From positions 7,493,717-7,557,716 of the forward strand of contig NZ_AP018290.1 of assembly GCF_002368415.1 (NCBI RefSeq): a stretch of DNA of 64,000 nt, read 5' to 3'. The stretch's first letter is position 1. The number at the start of each line of letters is the position of its first letter. The notes under the pieces are model-generated. The model did not search any database, was not told where the DNA came from, and saw only the letters and a list, made by a program, of their open reading frames with translations. Positions 8,144 through 14,723 of the stretch are shown here, piece after piece. The DNA comes from Calothrix sp. NIES-4105 (GTDB lineage Bacteria; Cyanobacteriota; Cyanobacteriia; Cyanobacteriales; Nostocaceae). Made by a program: the position numbers and the translations under genes.

Positions 8144-8674
8144 TTAATAGCAGTATCTGCCATTTTCGTCAGGTTCATCCTGTTCTTTACCAGTACGCAT
8201 GGCGCCTAAAATGGTAGAGACAAAGACACAACGCTTGATTTTACCGCCATATTTGGTAGATAGCGTAACTCTGCCTAATGGTGGATTTACAGTACCTCGA
8301 AAATCGAATACAGTTCTACGTACACCATTATGACGTTGCAATGTCGTTTCGGTATCTAGGACAATATTAGCTTCGAGTTGATTCCACTGTGCTTGTGTTG
8401 GACTAACTGTAGTTGGATGAACAGCCCATTTAACTAGTTCATCTTCAACTTTGAAACTTGCTTGATATTTAATTTTATCCTTCTGTGCTTGGCTTTGAGC
8501 ATTACGCAATGCCAAATATACTTGGTCAGTTGCAGCACCAAGGCGCCGTGCTTCGATAAAAGCAAGCCAAGAAGGAGCAGCAATTGCGGCTAATATACCA
8601 ACAATAAAAACCACAACCAATGTTTCCAGTAATGTAAAACCACTACTGTTGGAGATGCGATATCTTTTCGACAT
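8144..8674 (-). CDS. hpsH: GspH-like pseudopilin (probable HpsH)
   Basis: A 176-residue type IV pilin-like protein. A short basic leader ends at Gly, followed by FTLLETLVVVFIVGILAA (prepilin peptidase site SSG/FTLLE with Glu at +5) and a single hydrophobic helix; the rest is a GspH/FimT-like globular domain ending with paired Cys residues (KRCVFV and GRYCY). Pseudopilins of the hps locus are thought to build a secretion apparatus for polysaccharide. The gene starts the hpsH-K block and resembles HpsD (16908-17600), including the ILGAMRT/LLGGLRT tail. Confidence 0.85.
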   Translation of the reverse strand: MSKRYRISNSSGFTLLETLVVVFIVGILAAIAAPSWLAFIEARRLGAATDQVYLALRNAQSQAQKDKIKYQASFKVEDELVKWAVHPTTVSPTQAQWNQLEANIVLDTETTLQRHNGVRRTVFDFRGTVNPPLGRVTLSTKYGGKIKRCVFVSTILGAMRTGKEQDEPDENGRYCY

Positions 8675-8996
8675 TATAGGGTGGCAAATGCATTCAGAGT
8701 ATTTACAAGCGGTAAATGCACCCTATAATTTGCACTCTTCAAAAATTAAAATTTATAACGGTAAATGCACCCACACTCTTCACATCGCGCGTTCCGGAAC
8801 TGCTCATTATTTATTTGCACAAAAAAGTTTGGAAACTACGTTGCTTCCAATAAATGCGAACATGTCATTAAAGGGAGTAGAGGCGCCATCATTTCTCTAC
8901 ATTATCTAGACAATATTATTTAGTTAAGTGGTAGAAGCTACTACTAATTCTGTCTTAGCTTGTCAGCGCTAATAATTAGATGATCAAATGATTTTT
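8675..8996. promoter_or_regulatory. Upstream region of hpsH with repeated GGTAAATGCACCC
   Basis: The 13-mer GGTAAATGCACCC occurs at 8711-8723 and 8760-8772, 49 bases apart, each followed by a CACTCTTCA-like motif; a weaker relative begins at 8679. The spacing (nearly five helical turns) would suit cooperative regulator binding, but a decayed tandem duplication explains it equally well. No gene is visible. Confidence 0.35.
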
Positions 8997-9002
8997 TGCT
9001 AA

Positions 9003-9112
9003 TGATTTGTCATGTAAGTTCAACAAGCAATGGTCAGAACTGTAGCATAATATTCATTTTAGTCACGCACATTATTAAACTGATACCGCGAAAAAACGGA
9101 ATTAAATCGTCC
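9003..9112 (-). pseudogene. Fragment of an HpsE-family glycosyltransferase
   Basis: On the minus strand this reads DDLIPFFRGISL...CVTKMN.. and then stops, matching LIPFFRGIGL...YVTRMVNIKP of the glycosyltransferase at 13719-14687. About 110 bases align, with stop codons and no other part of the gene. It marks the boundary of the accessory island inside the hps locus. Confidence 0.75.
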
Positions 9113-9200
9113 GGAAGGCAGATGTCTGTACCGAATTTATGAAATATTGGGAGAGAATCTCGGTATATTTACTAATATTGGATTGATCCCCCAACCCCCC

Positions 9201-9373
9201 GCGTGGAAGGCTACCGTGTACACATAAGTCTCTTTTTTTTCTTTCTTCTCTTTCTTTGTGTCCTTTGTGCCTTTGTGGTTTTTTAAAGAGATAAACCACA
9301 AAGAACACAAAGGGCACAAAGGGGGGAAAAAAGAGGGTGATTAAAGATGTGTGTACACCGTAGGCGTGGAAGG
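9201..9373. mobile_element. 153-bp long-hairpin element flanked by 10-bp direct repeats
   Basis: GCGTGGAAGG occurs at 9201-9210 and 9364-9373. Between them, 9211-9363 is one long imperfect palindrome: ends CTACCGTGTACACAT / ATGTGTGTACACCGTAG, core TTTGTGTCCTTTGTGCC / GGGCACAAAG. The layout is that of a non-autonomous inverted-repeat element with a 10-bp target duplication. The CCACAAAGGCACAAAG motif is widespread in filamentous cyanobacteria. Confidence 0.65.
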
Positions 9374-9494
9374 GGGGCTAAGAATGATTTTCAAATTTAT
9401 ATATTTTTGTGGGGATGGACATATTCTTGTGGGGTGGGCATCCTTGCCCGCCCTACAGGGCACAGTTTTAAGGAGCAACTTCTATCCTTTGCAG

Positions 9495-9809
9495 CTATTT
9501 ATATACTCGAATAAGTTGTGCCGTTAATGTTTCAATAGAAGAAATTGCTTCATCTATTCGTGTCTAACACATAGTGAAGTCTTGATTTTCTGTACATACA
9601 ACAATACCAGCATAGTCAGGTTGTTTCGTATGCAGTTTAATAAAATCATATCTATTAAGTGTTACAACAGCACGTTGAATACTTGTTGCAAATGCAAGAA
9701 CTTCATTATCGGGAATTCATTGGTTAGCTTTGCCTGCTTCGTGTCCTAAAGTGCGAAGGGTGAGGACACTTTCTCGTGGAAAATGTTCATCTGTGTATAA
9801 ACGTGCCAT
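9495..9809 (-). pseudogene. Broken DUF5615 PIN-like toxin
   Basis: From the ATG at 9809 the frame reads MARLYTDEHFPRE and continues with NEVLAFATSIQRAVVTLN and YAGIVVCTENQD, a DUF5615 PIN-like protein (probable ribonuclease toxin). Two in-frame stops interrupt it: a TGA where GKANQW would be expected (about codon 32) and a TAG after TMC. The frame then resumes RIDEAI and ends LIRVYK. It lies 3 bases after the frameshifted DUF433 gene, its usual partner. Confidence 0.8.
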
Positions 9810-9812
9810 TAA

Positions 9813-10140
9813 TTATACTTCCTTATGCTTTGCAATTGCTGCTTCAATCTCGTCTGTGTGTGCTTGAGCGTAAGACCAAGCATTTGCGCGCGTCAATAGC
9901 TGATAAACCTGGATAATTATCTAAAATTTTGGCTTCGCTTAAACCTGAGCGCTGATAACTAACTAGTAACCAAACAGGAATACGAGTTTGTCTAATACAA
10001 GCATCACCACCCATGACACCCAGAGTTTTGTTAATTCCTTGCCAAGTGTTAGCCAAACTTTGCGATAATAGTTGAATGACCTCAGCTTTTTCTGCTGGTG
10101 TTAACGAGAGCAGTTGAGATTTTAATTCTGTAAAAGTCAT
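9813..10140 (-). pseudogene. Frameshifted DUF433 antitoxin
   Basis: It begins MTFTELKSQLLSLTPAEKAE and has the DUF433 core (QTRIPVWLLVSYQRSGLSEAKIL, then NYPGLSAIDA). After AIDA the frame is shifted; one base removed at the GCGCGCG run (9886-9892) gives ANAWSYAQAHTDEIEAA and the normal end KHKEV. The frame as it stands ends at 9844. DUF433 proteins are antitoxins for DUF5615 toxins, and the neighbour here is also broken, so the module is dead. Confidence 0.8.
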
Positions 10141-10263
10141 TTGTTCTGTTTACTTTGCATTCAGAATCTGTATATAGAGTCAACTACATTCTAGCTGACT
10201 TATGACTTAAAGAGTTGCTAAACTTTCAATAAAATGAGTTGTTTCAATACAGAAAACGACGAA

Positions 10264-10290
10264 ATAGCTTCTTTACAAAGGCGCCCGCAA
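10264..10290. repeat. Short copy of an internal segment of the next DUF433 gene
   Basis: ATAGCTTCTTTACAAA followed by GGCGCCCGC here closely matches 10755-10781 inside the DUF433 gene (same 16-mer, then CGCGCCCGC). It is probably a scrap of that gene, placed just after the toxin gene's stop. Confidence 0.5.
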
Positions 10291-10692
10291 TTATAAGGCA
10301 ATCTCTAATATTTCTCGATTCTCTAGAGAATAGTAAGCAACACTGTTATCAGTAACTCGAAGCACTTTGGCCATTCTTTTGGTTTTTGTATTAAAATCAG
10401 GGTGCTTTAATATAGCCCGCAGAGAAGATGAAATCTCCCGTGCCCGACGATCAGGAAAAGTAAAGCAAATAACGCAGAAATTGTTGTCAATTTCTACTTT
10501 GCGCCAAAAGTCACGTTCGTTAATCGTAACAAATGTTGGTTGGGATTGTTGCCGCAATAACATTGGAATTGCGTCGTCCTTAATAATAGTGTCGGGACGG
10601 AGATCAGTAATAAAGCAAACATTACCTCGATACCATGCGGAAATCAATTCTTCAAGATCGCGCCCCAAAAGCTGTTCATCGAGTACAATCAT
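10291..10692 (-). CDS. PIN-like toxin candidate of a DUF433 module
   Basis: A 133-residue protein starting MIVLDEQLLGRDLEELI, with an acidic Asp near residue 5, DAIPMLLRQQ, TINERDFWRKV and ICFTFPDRRA, the pattern of PIN-like (DUF5615-related) nucleases. Its ATG overlaps the TGA of the preceding DUF433 gene by four bases (ATGA), so the two are translationally coupled, as in type II toxin-antitoxin operons. No defect is visible. A ribonuclease activity is inferred from family only. Confidence 0.65.
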   Translation of the reverse strand: MIVLDEQLLGRDLEELISAWYRGNVCFITDLRPDTIIKDDAIPMLLRQQSQPTFVTINERDFWRKVEIDNNFCVICFTFPDRRAREISSSLRAILKHPDFNTKTKRMAKVLRVTDNSVAYYSLENREILEIAL

Positions 10693-10973
10693 GCTGCTGG
10701 TTCTAGAGTTGGTAAACTCTCAAGAAACTGATTTGTTACAATCCATCCAGCTTCAGCAATAGCTTCTTTACAAACGCGCCCGCGAAATCCCTGTACAATC
10801 GTATCAATGTTCTCTCCAGCAGCGAGTCGTTCGAGTACGCCAGTAATTTCAATGCGCGTATATTTGAAAGTTGGTCGTTCTCCACAAACTCCTACTGCTC
10901 GCACAACGTACTTTCCCAGAGGTTGATAGCAATAACTTTCTCCATTTACGACTTCTGTTACCAGCGTTCGCAT
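10689..10973 (-). CDS. DUF433-type antitoxin candidate
   Basis: A 94-residue protein with the DUF433 helix-turn-helix-like core: CGERPTFKYTRIEITGVLERL, then LAAGENIDTIVQGFRGRV and a terminal helix. It precedes and overlaps the PIN-like gene. Together they form an intact module next to the dead one at 9495-10140, suggesting repeated acquisition or duplication of this type. Its cognate role is inferred from operon layout. Confidence 0.65.
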   Translation of the reverse strand: MRTLVTEVVNGESYCYQPLGKYVVRAVGVCGERPTFKYTRIEITGVLERLAAGENIDTIVQGFRGRVCKEAIAEAGWIVTNQFLESLPTLEPAA

Positions 10974-11138
10974 AGCTTATCCAAGAATAACTACATTATT
11001 CTAACATAATTAGTGCCTTAAATATAGGACAAGGATTAGAGAAAGGCTATCCCACAGAAAAGGTTATTAATTTAATTTTTTAAAAGATGATTATCAAGGT
11101 GCCTTCTTCAACTACTAACCGTCAATAAATTTCCAAAT

Positions 11139-11340
11139 ATGAGCTTAGAAGGAATTAAAGCTATGCTTGATCTAACGGATGATATCGAAAACACAGCCTA
11201 TTACAAAAGCATCATTAAAAAGACTTTATTGAATGCTGCACAGAAATTACTGGAGGAAGGAGACAGTCCGATCGCGAGTTGCTAGGGTATTCAATTTAGA
11301 TATCGAAGAAGTAAGAAAGTTAGCAGAAAAACAGGGTTAA
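11139..11340 (+). pseudogene. C-terminal remnant of an Rpn-like nuclease/transposase
   Basis: The plus strand reads MSLEGIKAMLDLTDDIENT...LLNAAQKLLEEGDSP and then a stop (11283). A one-base shift at CCGATCGCGAG restores RVARVFNLDIEEVRKLAEKQG and a TAA at 11340. The pattern LEGI..ML.L followed by a helix-turn-helix-like tail is typical of the C-terminus of Rpn/PD-(D/E)XK cyanobacterial proteins. The N-terminal nuclease domain is absent. Confidence 0.6.
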
Positions 11341-11346
11341 CTTACT

Positions 11347-11462
11347 TAACTTACATCTTGCACCTTGACTTTATTGAGAATCAAAGAGCGCGTGTTCTGC
11401 TTATTTTTACGTAGGTGCGGCATAGCCAACTTACCCTCCCAATCGAAGGTGCAAGATATGAG
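11347..11462. mobile_element. Miniature inverted-repeat element ending in CATCTTGCACCTT
   Basis: TTACATCTTGCACCTT (11351-11366) and AAGGTGCAAGATATGAG (11446-11462) are inverted terminal repeats of a unit of about 115 bp with no coding capacity. The interior carries GTAGGTGCGGCAT, seen also inside element A at 4880-4891. Confidence 0.6.
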
Positions 11463-11943
11463 CCTCCGACTGGCGGCTTTCGCCACCCGTTACTTATTGT
11501 AGAGAAACTTTTATAATAGAATTACCCTGGCAGCTAAAGCCGAATTAACGCTCTTTGTTCTTAAGCCTGCGCGCGGAGCGTGGTTCTGGACTCTTATGGT
11601 TACTATATTGGTGAAGTAACTATTGTTACTATCCCGGTCAGAAGATTATCTTAATAAAACCAGTCCAGGTCAGGGATTATCACTGCTTCGGTTCTAGGGT
11701 AAATATTGACTCTAGGTAATTTTATTATGCCTAAAAATTTTGCCAAAGTGTAAATCTTAACCATTTTTAGTGTTTCCAGCTTCTACAGGTGGTGGAAAAA
11801 GTTTCTCAGAAGTTAAGGCTCGTAGTTGTGACGCGCGCTTCGTACTTAAGTAATAAAAATAACAATTCTAATTTAGTCCTCTGTGAGAGGACTTTTGCTA
11901 TTAGCATAGGGGTTTACAACACGCACAGCGGGTAATGTACCAA
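11463..11943. other. Non-coding stretch in the hps island
   Basis: No credible gene. Short open stretches on the plus strand do not match anything I know, including one near 11773-11850 whose conceptual peptide contains ASTGGGKSFSEVKAR. A terminator-like hairpin ends the stretch (11875-11893). Confidence 0.4.
11875..11893 (+). terminator. Rho-independent-like hairpin
   Basis: AGTCCTC (11875-11881), a 5-base loop and GAGGACT (11887-11893) form a perfect 7-bp stem followed by TTT. It could end a plus-strand transcript, but no plus-strand gene is evident just upstream. Confidence 0.5.
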
Positions 11944-11994
11944 CCAACCATCCGTTACATCCGCTCCATCCGTTGCAAATAGCCATTCTTCCAC
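11944..11994. repeat. Left 51-bp direct repeat of the xisHI block (hpsG 3'-end copy)
   Basis: 51 bases here match 13708-13758 at 49 positions. The segment contains the 9-bp-unit repeat and then 20 more bases (AAATAGCCATTCTTCCAC and flank) that encode residues of hpsG just before its stop. The xisI, xisH and 130-residue genes lie between the copies. Confidence 0.8.
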
Positions 11995-12027
11995 GCGCCT
12001 GCACATTGATTTCCGTAAGCATGTTTG

Positions 12028-12429
12028 TTAAAGAATACAATATTCTGGGTTGTAAGCTCTAAGATGGGGTGGTATTAGTCCTAAAACAATGTTCGATTTT
12101 GGAATACCTACAAATGCTAATTCTTCACCAATCTCAATATCTGTTTTATTTATTTGAATCCAAACTTTATCTTCAATAATATCAAGATGAAGAATAGGAT
12201 TAAAAATGTGTTTCGACCCGTTCCAGCCTATTCGCAATAGTTGATAACGGTCGCTATGAGTATCAAAAATAGTTACAGTTTGAATTTGAGAATTATCTTC
12301 TGGAATATCAGCGTGGGCGGAAAGGACTTCCATAATTAGCTTACGATATATTTCTTTTATAGGCGCCTCGACTTGATTACGAGAATCCTCAACGGTTGGA
12401 TTTATTACTGTTCTGGATTGGGTATCCAT
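12028..12429 (-). CDS. xisI: XisI-like protein
   Basis: A 133-residue protein of the XisI family, named for the fdxN-element excision controlling factor of Anabaena. Family marks are DTHSDRYQLLRIGWNG, ILHLDIIEDKVWIQ and the C-terminal GIPKSNIVLGLIPPHLR. The N-terminal 25 residues are longer than usual and include a TQSRTVINPTVEDSRN stretch. It overlaps xisH by 25 bases and is translated with it. XisH/XisI pairs are very common in cyanobacteria away from fdxN elements, often as mobile pairs; the true function is unsettled. Confidence 0.88.
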   Translation of the reverse strand: MDTQSRTVINPTVEDSRNQVEAPIKEIYRKLIMEVLSAHADIPEDNSQIQTVTIFDTHSDRYQLLRIGWNGSKHIFNPILHLDIIEDKVWIQINKTDIEIGEELAFVGIPKSNIVLGLIPPHLRAYNPEYCIL

Positions 12430-12827
12430 TGTACCTCCTGTGTTGTATCATTCACAATTAATAAGTTTACTTGATTTTCGGTAATACTAGCTTGAAAAAA
12501 TGATTGGTTTAACTCTTGTTCGTAAACAGACAAGGGTACTGCAAGATAGAGAATACGTCCTAGATTTTGATACCTAATAATCATCCTATAATGAATATAC
12601 TGACCAATGGCTTGATGGAAAGCGTAAACAATACTGGCCGCAACAAAACTTTTTACTTCAACTGCTATACTAAGCGTGCCTTTTTGCGCTGTCAGGAATT
12701 TATCGGCACTCAAGTCAACTTCTAAATTTGTTTCATTAAAATTAAGCTTGAGAGGTTTAATATTAAGCCATCCGTCTTGTATTAGTGCTGTTTCAACTGT
12801 TTTATAAAAGAGGTCTTTAGCAGGCAT
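12405..12827 (-). CDS. xisH: XisH-like protein (PD-(D/E)XK fold)
   Basis: A 140-residue XisH family protein. It starts MPAKDLFYKTVETALIQDGW, and has the nuclease-like motif LEVDLSAD...AVEVKSF (D and E-x-K of a PD-(D/E)XK core near residues 38 and 55), then AFHQAIGQYIHYR and a C-terminal VQWIPNPEQ. It is known as an excision controlling factor for the fdxN element, but an endonuclease-like fold suggests a toxin-like or DNA-acting role. It is the first gene of the pair; the block is flanked by direct repeats. Confidence 0.88.
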   Translation of the reverse strand: MPAKDLFYKTVETALIQDGWLNIKPLKLNFNETNLEVDLSADKFLTAQKGTLSIAVEVKSFVAASIVYAFHQAIGQYIHYRMIIRYQNLGRILYLAVPLSVYEQELNQSFFQASITENQVNLLIVNDTTQEVQWIPNPEQ

Positions 12828-13013
12828 TTTTAATTATTGTATTACACTCTATGATAATTTACTATATTTTTGCGTAAATTATCACAGTTGTTTAAATAGT
12901 TTAAATATAATTATATACAACATTGTATAGAGCCAATTCTCACACTCTATTGCTTCTTGCTTTCTCATTTGGGTTAGATAGTAATCCTATCACCCCAGAG
13001 TCTATAAACACAA

Positions 13014-13406
13014 TCATTGTTTTGAATATAACTTTTGTCCAGAAGGTCTTTCTGCGTCAATTATCTTTTTGAATTCTTCAAATAATTCTCGTCTTTGCTG
13101 CGCTTCTTCCTTTGGCATATTTCGATGAAGCTCAATACGTTTGGCAAGGAGTTCTAAAGGACGCTGGTTTCGCTTCAATTGCTCTTGATCATATACTATT
13201 GTATCGCGCGCTTGTACTCCTGTTTGATTTGATTGTAGTAATTGCTCAAGGGCATGGGCATCTGAAGCTTCAATATTTATAGGTGTAGAGTAACCTTCTA
13301 AAATAAGGTCATAACTGCCATTATCTGTATTTGTAAGCGGTATTAGAGCTACAAAACGAGAAGTATCCAAGACTTTGCCGCTAGGTAATTTTGCAATTGT
13401 GTTCAT
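13014..13406 (-). CDS. Hypothetical protein (130 aa)
   Basis: Not recognised by family. The N-terminal half looks like a small beta domain (AKLPSGKVLDTSRFVALIPL, YDLILEGY, HALEQLLQ); the C-terminal half is helical and charged (LLAKRIELHRNMPKEEAQQRRELF). It lies 186 bases upstream of xisH on the same strand and inside the same direct-repeat-flanked block. It may be an accessory of that block; no function can be assigned. Confidence 0.6.
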   Translation of the reverse strand: MNTIAKLPSGKVLDTSRFVALIPLTNTDNGSYDLILEGYSTPINIEASDAHALEQLLQSNQTGVQARDTIVYDQEQLKRNQRPLELLAKRIELHRNMPKEEAQQRRELFEEFKKIIDAERPSGQKLYSKQ

Positions 13407-13707
13407 CTATATTATTTTGTTCGTATCTATTATTTATAGATTCTAACATAATGCTTAATTATAAAAAATTTACATATTATTGAACTTAGCTGTCACCAGG
13501 AATACTAAAACAGCCACTCGTAATATTGCGGTTCTTTACCCTGACTTTTCACGTTATGTGGAAAACCTGTTAAAATTGTTAAAATAGAATCCCCGCTCGC
13601 CTGTGCGACGCGGAGTGTTCAAACATGCAAGATATAACGTGCTACGCTTTACTTTGATTAACGGCGCCCACAACCACAAACGTAGGTTAGCAATGCTTTC
13701 GCCTAAC
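13407..13707. other. Intergenic stretch between hpsG and the 130-aa gene
   Basis: No gene seen. The stretch is A/T rich near the 130-aa gene, probably its promoter region, then contains ordinary dispersed sequence and one GGCGCC near 13662, ending at the right 51-bp direct repeat. Confidence 0.5.
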
Positions 13708-13758
13708 CCAACCATCCGTTACATCCGTTCTATCCGTTGCAAATAGCCATTCTTCCAC
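13708..13758. repeat. Right 51-bp direct repeat containing the hpsG 3' end
   Basis: This copy matches 11944-11994 at 49 of 51 bases. Its 9-bp-unit repeat (13713-13740) encodes the last residues, LQRIERM, and TAA of hpsG, in exactly the phase seen at the end of nusB. Confidence 0.85.
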
Positions 13759-14687
13759 AAATAAAAAGGACTAACCAAACTACTTACAAACAACTGCATT
13801 TCACAAGCAGCTACCAACTCAGTCTGAACCCGGCGCCGATATTTAATAAGATGAGTTACGATTTTGCGTAGGTCATTCATCATGTAAGCTAAACAAGCGA
13901 TTGGTCTTAATTGCGGTTTGATATTAACCATTCTTGTTACGTATCTACTTAGACCGATACCGCGAAAGAAAGGAATTAAGTACTCTTTTTGCAGGCGCCA
14001 GTGTGGGATTTGATGGTGTATTTCCATAGCTGGGTTGTACCAAATCTCCCATCCGGCTTTTTGGATATAAGAGAGCATTTCAGTATCTTCACCAGTAAGC
14101 ATGTTGCCGTTGGCTCTACCTGTGAGGATTGGGTTTTCTGGTATGTCCATCCAAGCTTGTTTACGAACTACTAGTCCTGCTGATGGTGGCAGTATTTTTT
14201 TACTTGGTTCGTAAAGTAAGGGTATATCACCACGTTCTGTAATGGCTAGAAATGGTGTGATACGTTTAAAGTTTGGTGGTGGTTCAGTTTCCCAAGCTGG
14301 ATGTATTTGACTTGCATAGGCGCCACATTTGGGATGCTCTTTACTAAATCTATATGCTTGATATACCCAGTCTGGTTCTGGATAGTTATCGTCGTCAAGG
14401 AAACCTATGAGTTGACCGATGGCTTCACATACTGCACGAGATCGCGCGTGTGCGGCGCCTTGTTTTGTTTCGAGGCAGTATTTGAGTGGGAAGGGGTGGC
14501 GCCAGTTCTTTTGATATTCTTGGACTATTTTGGCTGTGTCGTCTGTGCTGTTATTGTCAACTACTATGATTTCCCAGGTGATGTGTTCTGTGTTGATTTG
14601 GTTTTGTAGGAGTTGGATGAGAGAGGGAAGGCGATGGGCGCCGTTGTAGGTGGGAATGGCGATGGTTAGGTTTATACTTTGGGTCAT
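13719..14687 (-). CDS. hpsG: HpsE-family glycosyltransferase (probable HpsG)
   Basis: A 322-residue GT2 enzyme of the hormogonium polysaccharide branch. It has TIAIPTYNGAHRLPSLIQLL, VVDNNSTDDTAKIV, KQGAAHARSRAV, the FLDDDNYPEPDW metal-site motif near 95-105, LPPSAGLVVRKQAWMDI, LTGEDTEMLSYIQKAGWEI and HHQIPHWRL. A membrane-proximal C-terminus follows. It adds a sugar from a nucleotide donor to the hps polysaccharide; donor unknown. It is a paralogue of the gene at 15737. Its extreme C-terminus is written by a dispersed repeat, and a second copy of this 3' end lies 1.76 kb away. Confidence 0.88.
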   Translation of the reverse strand: MTQSINLTIAIPTYNGAHRLPSLIQLLQNQINTEHITWEIIVVDNNSTDDTAKIVQEYQKNWRHPFPLKYCLETKQGAAHARSRAVCEAIGQLIGFLDDDNYPEPDWVYQAYRFSKEHPKCGAYASQIHPAWETEPPPNFKRITPFLAITERGDIPLLYEPSKKILPPSAGLVVRKQAWMDIPENPILTGRANGNMLTGEDTEMLSYIQKAGWEIWYNPAMEIHHQIPHWRLQKEYLIPFFRGIGLSRYVTRMVNIKPQLRPIACLAYMMNDLRKIVTHLIKYRRRVQTELVAACEMQLFVSSLVSPFYLWKNGYLQRIERM

Positions 14688-14723
14688 ATTGTTAAATATT
14701 TTAAAAATATTGAATAGAAATAT

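Noticed and set aside
8649-8909. 86-codon plus-strand frame upstream of hpsH
   Set aside because: It crosses the hpsH start and the GGTAAATGCACCC repeats; the peptide has no recognisable domain.
9102-9317. Short minus-strand frame over the long hairpin
   Set aside because: It follows the CACAAAG palindrome and has no homology; the sequence is repeat DNA.
11560-11893. Small RNA ending at the 11875 hairpin
   Set aside because: A terminator-like hairpin is present, but no promoter or conserved structure could be recognised upstream by eye.
12028-12827. A true fdxN-type excision element around xisH/xisI
   Set aside because: No XisF recombinase, fdxN gene or matching core site is present; only flanking 51-bp direct repeats support mobility, reported separately.
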